Origin: an uncultured Bryobacterales bacterium
GTDB taxonomy: Bacteria > Acidobacteriota > Terriglobia > Bryobacterales > Bryobacteraceae
DNA: 7,021 nucleotides
Assembly (NCBI GenBank): GCA_937859895.1
Contig: CALMAV010000448.1
Location: forward strand, 1 to 7,021
Direction: 5' to 3'
The notes under the pieces are model-generated. The model made no database searches, had not been told where the DNA came from, and worked only from the letters and a program-made list of their open reading frames with translations. This document shows positions 6,062 to 7,021 of this stretch, piece after piece. The position numbers were made by a program, and so were the translations under genes. The first letter of the stretch is position 1. Every line of letters starts with the position of its first letter.

Positions 6062-6316
6062 TCACGAAGTCGCGGCTTCAAGCATGACCCCACTCAGCCC
6101 ATAGATATATACCGGCGCCAAACTCACGAATTCCGCAACATGAGCGCCGCCGACCTGGGCTGACGTCCCTAGGAAGTATAATCCACCTGACTCAGAGGGA
6201 AGGGATGAATTCAAATGTGAGACGCCGCTGCGGAGCGCAAAATTGCACAATATCTCTCTACTTAGTGCTGTAAGACTACGGGCTAACGTTAAGTCGCGGG
6301 CTGAAACAGGCATCAA
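6062..6316 (-). pseudogene. Probable C-terminal fragment of an FAD-dependent oxidoreductase
   Basis: The frame encodes LTALSREILCNFALRSG, then NSSLPSESGGLYFLGTSAQ, then AEFVSLAPVYIYGLSG before its stop. The order and spacing resemble the C-terminal end of FAD/NAD(P)-binding oxidoreductases. There a pattern like FLSxELL, an LRxGxPxL segment and SSVPGLYFxGxxAxxSFGPxMRFV leads to the last helix. The match is partial: the family's SFGP and MRFV are not conserved here. The flavin and NAD(P) Rossmann motifs are absent, as an upstream stop (TAA near 6340) closes the frame and I find no continuation. The TTG/ATG at 6316/6313 has no ribosome binding site. I read it as a degraded leftover, or a coincidental resemblance. 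Confidence 0.3.
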
Positions 6317-6489
6317 GGCTAATGAACCAAGTCCAATTTATGGACAGAAAGGATGTTGTACCATGAACACACTACCTCCTGGTGAATCCATGGGTATCCG
6401 AGGTGCAAGATCGACCTCAGGATGTGGATGGCTGTCCTGCGCTCACAGGAGATTGAGCCGCTTCTGCACACCTGTTGCCAGAACTTCCA

Positions 6490-6528
6490 ATGAAAAAAGT
6501 TACGATTGTCTCGCAGACCTATGGCTGA
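6490..6528 (+). CDS. Possible 12-codon ORF overlapping the DUF72 start
   Basis: ATG 6490 begins MKKVTIVSQTYG and stops at TGA 6526-6528, overlapping the first codons of the DUF72 gene (ATG 6521). Because that gene has no visible ribosome binding site, a short coupled ORF could deliver ribosomes to it. This ORF has no good ribosome binding site either, so support is weak. Confidence 0.15.
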   Translation: MKKVTIVSQTYG

Positions 6529-7021
6529 GGCAAAACTCTATTGCGGAACTTCTGGATTTTCGTACACAAGCTGGAAGCCGGATTTCTACCCCGAGAAGCT
6601 GGCCCTTGCCAAGTTTCTAAGCTACTATGCTGAGCGCTTGAATGCAGTGGAAGTCAATTACACCTACCGGCGTCTGGCGTCCCCCTCAACGTTTATCAAA
6701 TGGATTGGCGAAACGCCGGCTGACTTTTTGTTCCTGCCCAAAGCACATATGAAGATTACCCACTCGCTCAAGCTGGAAGGGGCTGAGGATTTCACTCGCG
6801 CCTTTCTTCATACGCTGGAGCCGCTGCGGGAAGGGGGTCGCTTAGGTCCGATCCTCTTTCAACTTTCGCCCAGTTTCAAAGCTGATCTCCCAAGACTGGC
6901 TCATTTTGTGAAGCTGTTGCCGCGCGGCTTACGAGTAGCTTTTGAGTTTCGAAACAGCACCTGGTTTGACGAAGATGTCTTTGCCGTGCTTCGAGACGCC
7001 AACGTTGCTCTCTGCCTGGCG
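6521..7021 (+). CDS. DUF72 (YecE-like) family protein, 5' part
   Basis: The frame from ATG 6521 stays open to the window edge, giving 167 residues of a family usually about 240-300 residues long. It matches the DUF72/YecE family from the first residues. LYCGTSGFSYTSWKPDFYP (about 6-24) corresponds to the family's GTSGWSYxxWxxxFYP, and AVEVNYTYRRLASPSTFIKW (about 42-61) to the EVNxTFYRLPS segment. PADFLFLPKAHMKITH, LGPILFQLSPSF (GPxLxQLPPxF in relatives) and VAFEFRNSTWF (VEFRHxSW) follow. The fold is a TIM-barrel-like one. The family's biochemical role is not established, so no reaction is assigned. An in-frame TGA at 6491-6493 and family alignment fix the start at 6521, although no Shine-Dalgarno sequence precedes it. 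It is downstream of the gene-poor region and on the opposite strand from the deacetylase. Confidence 0.85.
   Translation, partial: MAEAKLYCGTSGFSYTSWKPDFYPEKLALAKFLSYYAERLNAVEVNYTYRRLASPSTFIKWIGETPADFLFLPKAHMKITHSLKLEGAEDFTRAFLHTLEPLREGGRLGPILFQLSPSFKADLPRLAHFVKLLPRGLRVAFEFRNSTWFDEDVFAVLRDANVALCLA

Larger units (their letters stand above)
5758..6520. other. Long region without a secure gene
   Basis: About 760 bases between the deacetylase and the DUF72 gene hold no intact gene I can support. Within it I see the short coupled ORF at 5757-5840, a plus-strand frame starting at 5839, a probable oxidoreductase fragment at 6062-6316 (minus), and a plus-strand frame from 6363 that runs out of frame into the DUF72 gene. 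The region should contain the deacetylase promoter near its left end and the DUF72 promoter near its right end, but no clear -35/-10 pair is visible. It looks like a decayed intergenic region. Confidence 0.5.

Noticed and set aside
6363..6620. Plus-strand ORF from ATG 6363 behind AAAGGA
   Set aside because: It runs about 100 bases into the DUF72 gene in a different frame, and its product is compositionally odd with no recognisable motif.
1..7021. CRISPR array, tRNA/rRNA genes, complete insertion sequence or defence operon
   Set aside because: I looked for regularly spaced repeats, cloverleaf-like sequences, transposase motifs and nuclease/helicase pairs and saw none beyond the integrase relic and one imperfect inverted repeat.

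Overview
The window looks like a piece of an Acidobacteriota (Terriglobia-like) chromosome. This is an inference from gene content: a small secreted carboxypeptidase-regulatory-like protein, a secreted GH39 glycosidase, haem/sirohaem genes and moderate GC. No rRNA or other marker gene is present to confirm it.

Layout. Positions 1-34 hold the first 11 codons of an unidentified minus-strand gene with a very good ribosome binding site. Positions 144-710 hold a dead minus-strand tyrosine recombinase (integrase). Its catalytic residues are all still encoded but are scattered over several frames by what look like single-base deletions. Positions 711-1155 are a decayed stretch with a 35-bp imperfect inverted repeat (726-760 and 1091-1125) and no convincing gene. 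From 1156 the window is mostly intact: a small secreted protein (minus, 1156-1641), then hemD (plus, 1747-2550) and a GH39 beta-xylosidase-like enzyme (plus, 2569-4134). Converging on these from the right is a two-gene minus-strand unit: a membrane-anchored polysaccharide deacetylase (5757-5038), followed after one base by a uroporphyrinogen-III C-methyltransferase (5036-4311). Positions 5758-6520 contain no secure gene, only a probable fragment of an FAD-dependent oxidoreductase and small ORFs. At 6521 a DUF72-family gene begins and runs off the right edge.

How the genes fit together. HemD makes uroporphyrinogen III, and the methyltransferase converts it to precorrin-2, the first step toward sirohaem and cobalamin. 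The two genes lie within 2 kb but on opposite strands, separated by the glycosidase. The glycosidase and the deacetylase both act on polysaccharide outside the cytoplasm, but nothing shows that they share a substrate.

The most notable points are the methyltransferase reading frame, which appears to start at a CTG codon one base after the deacetylase stop, the deletion-riddled integrase next to an unexplained inverted repeat, and a possibly leaderless hemD start. I found no new defence system, CRISPR array, tRNA or intact mobile element.
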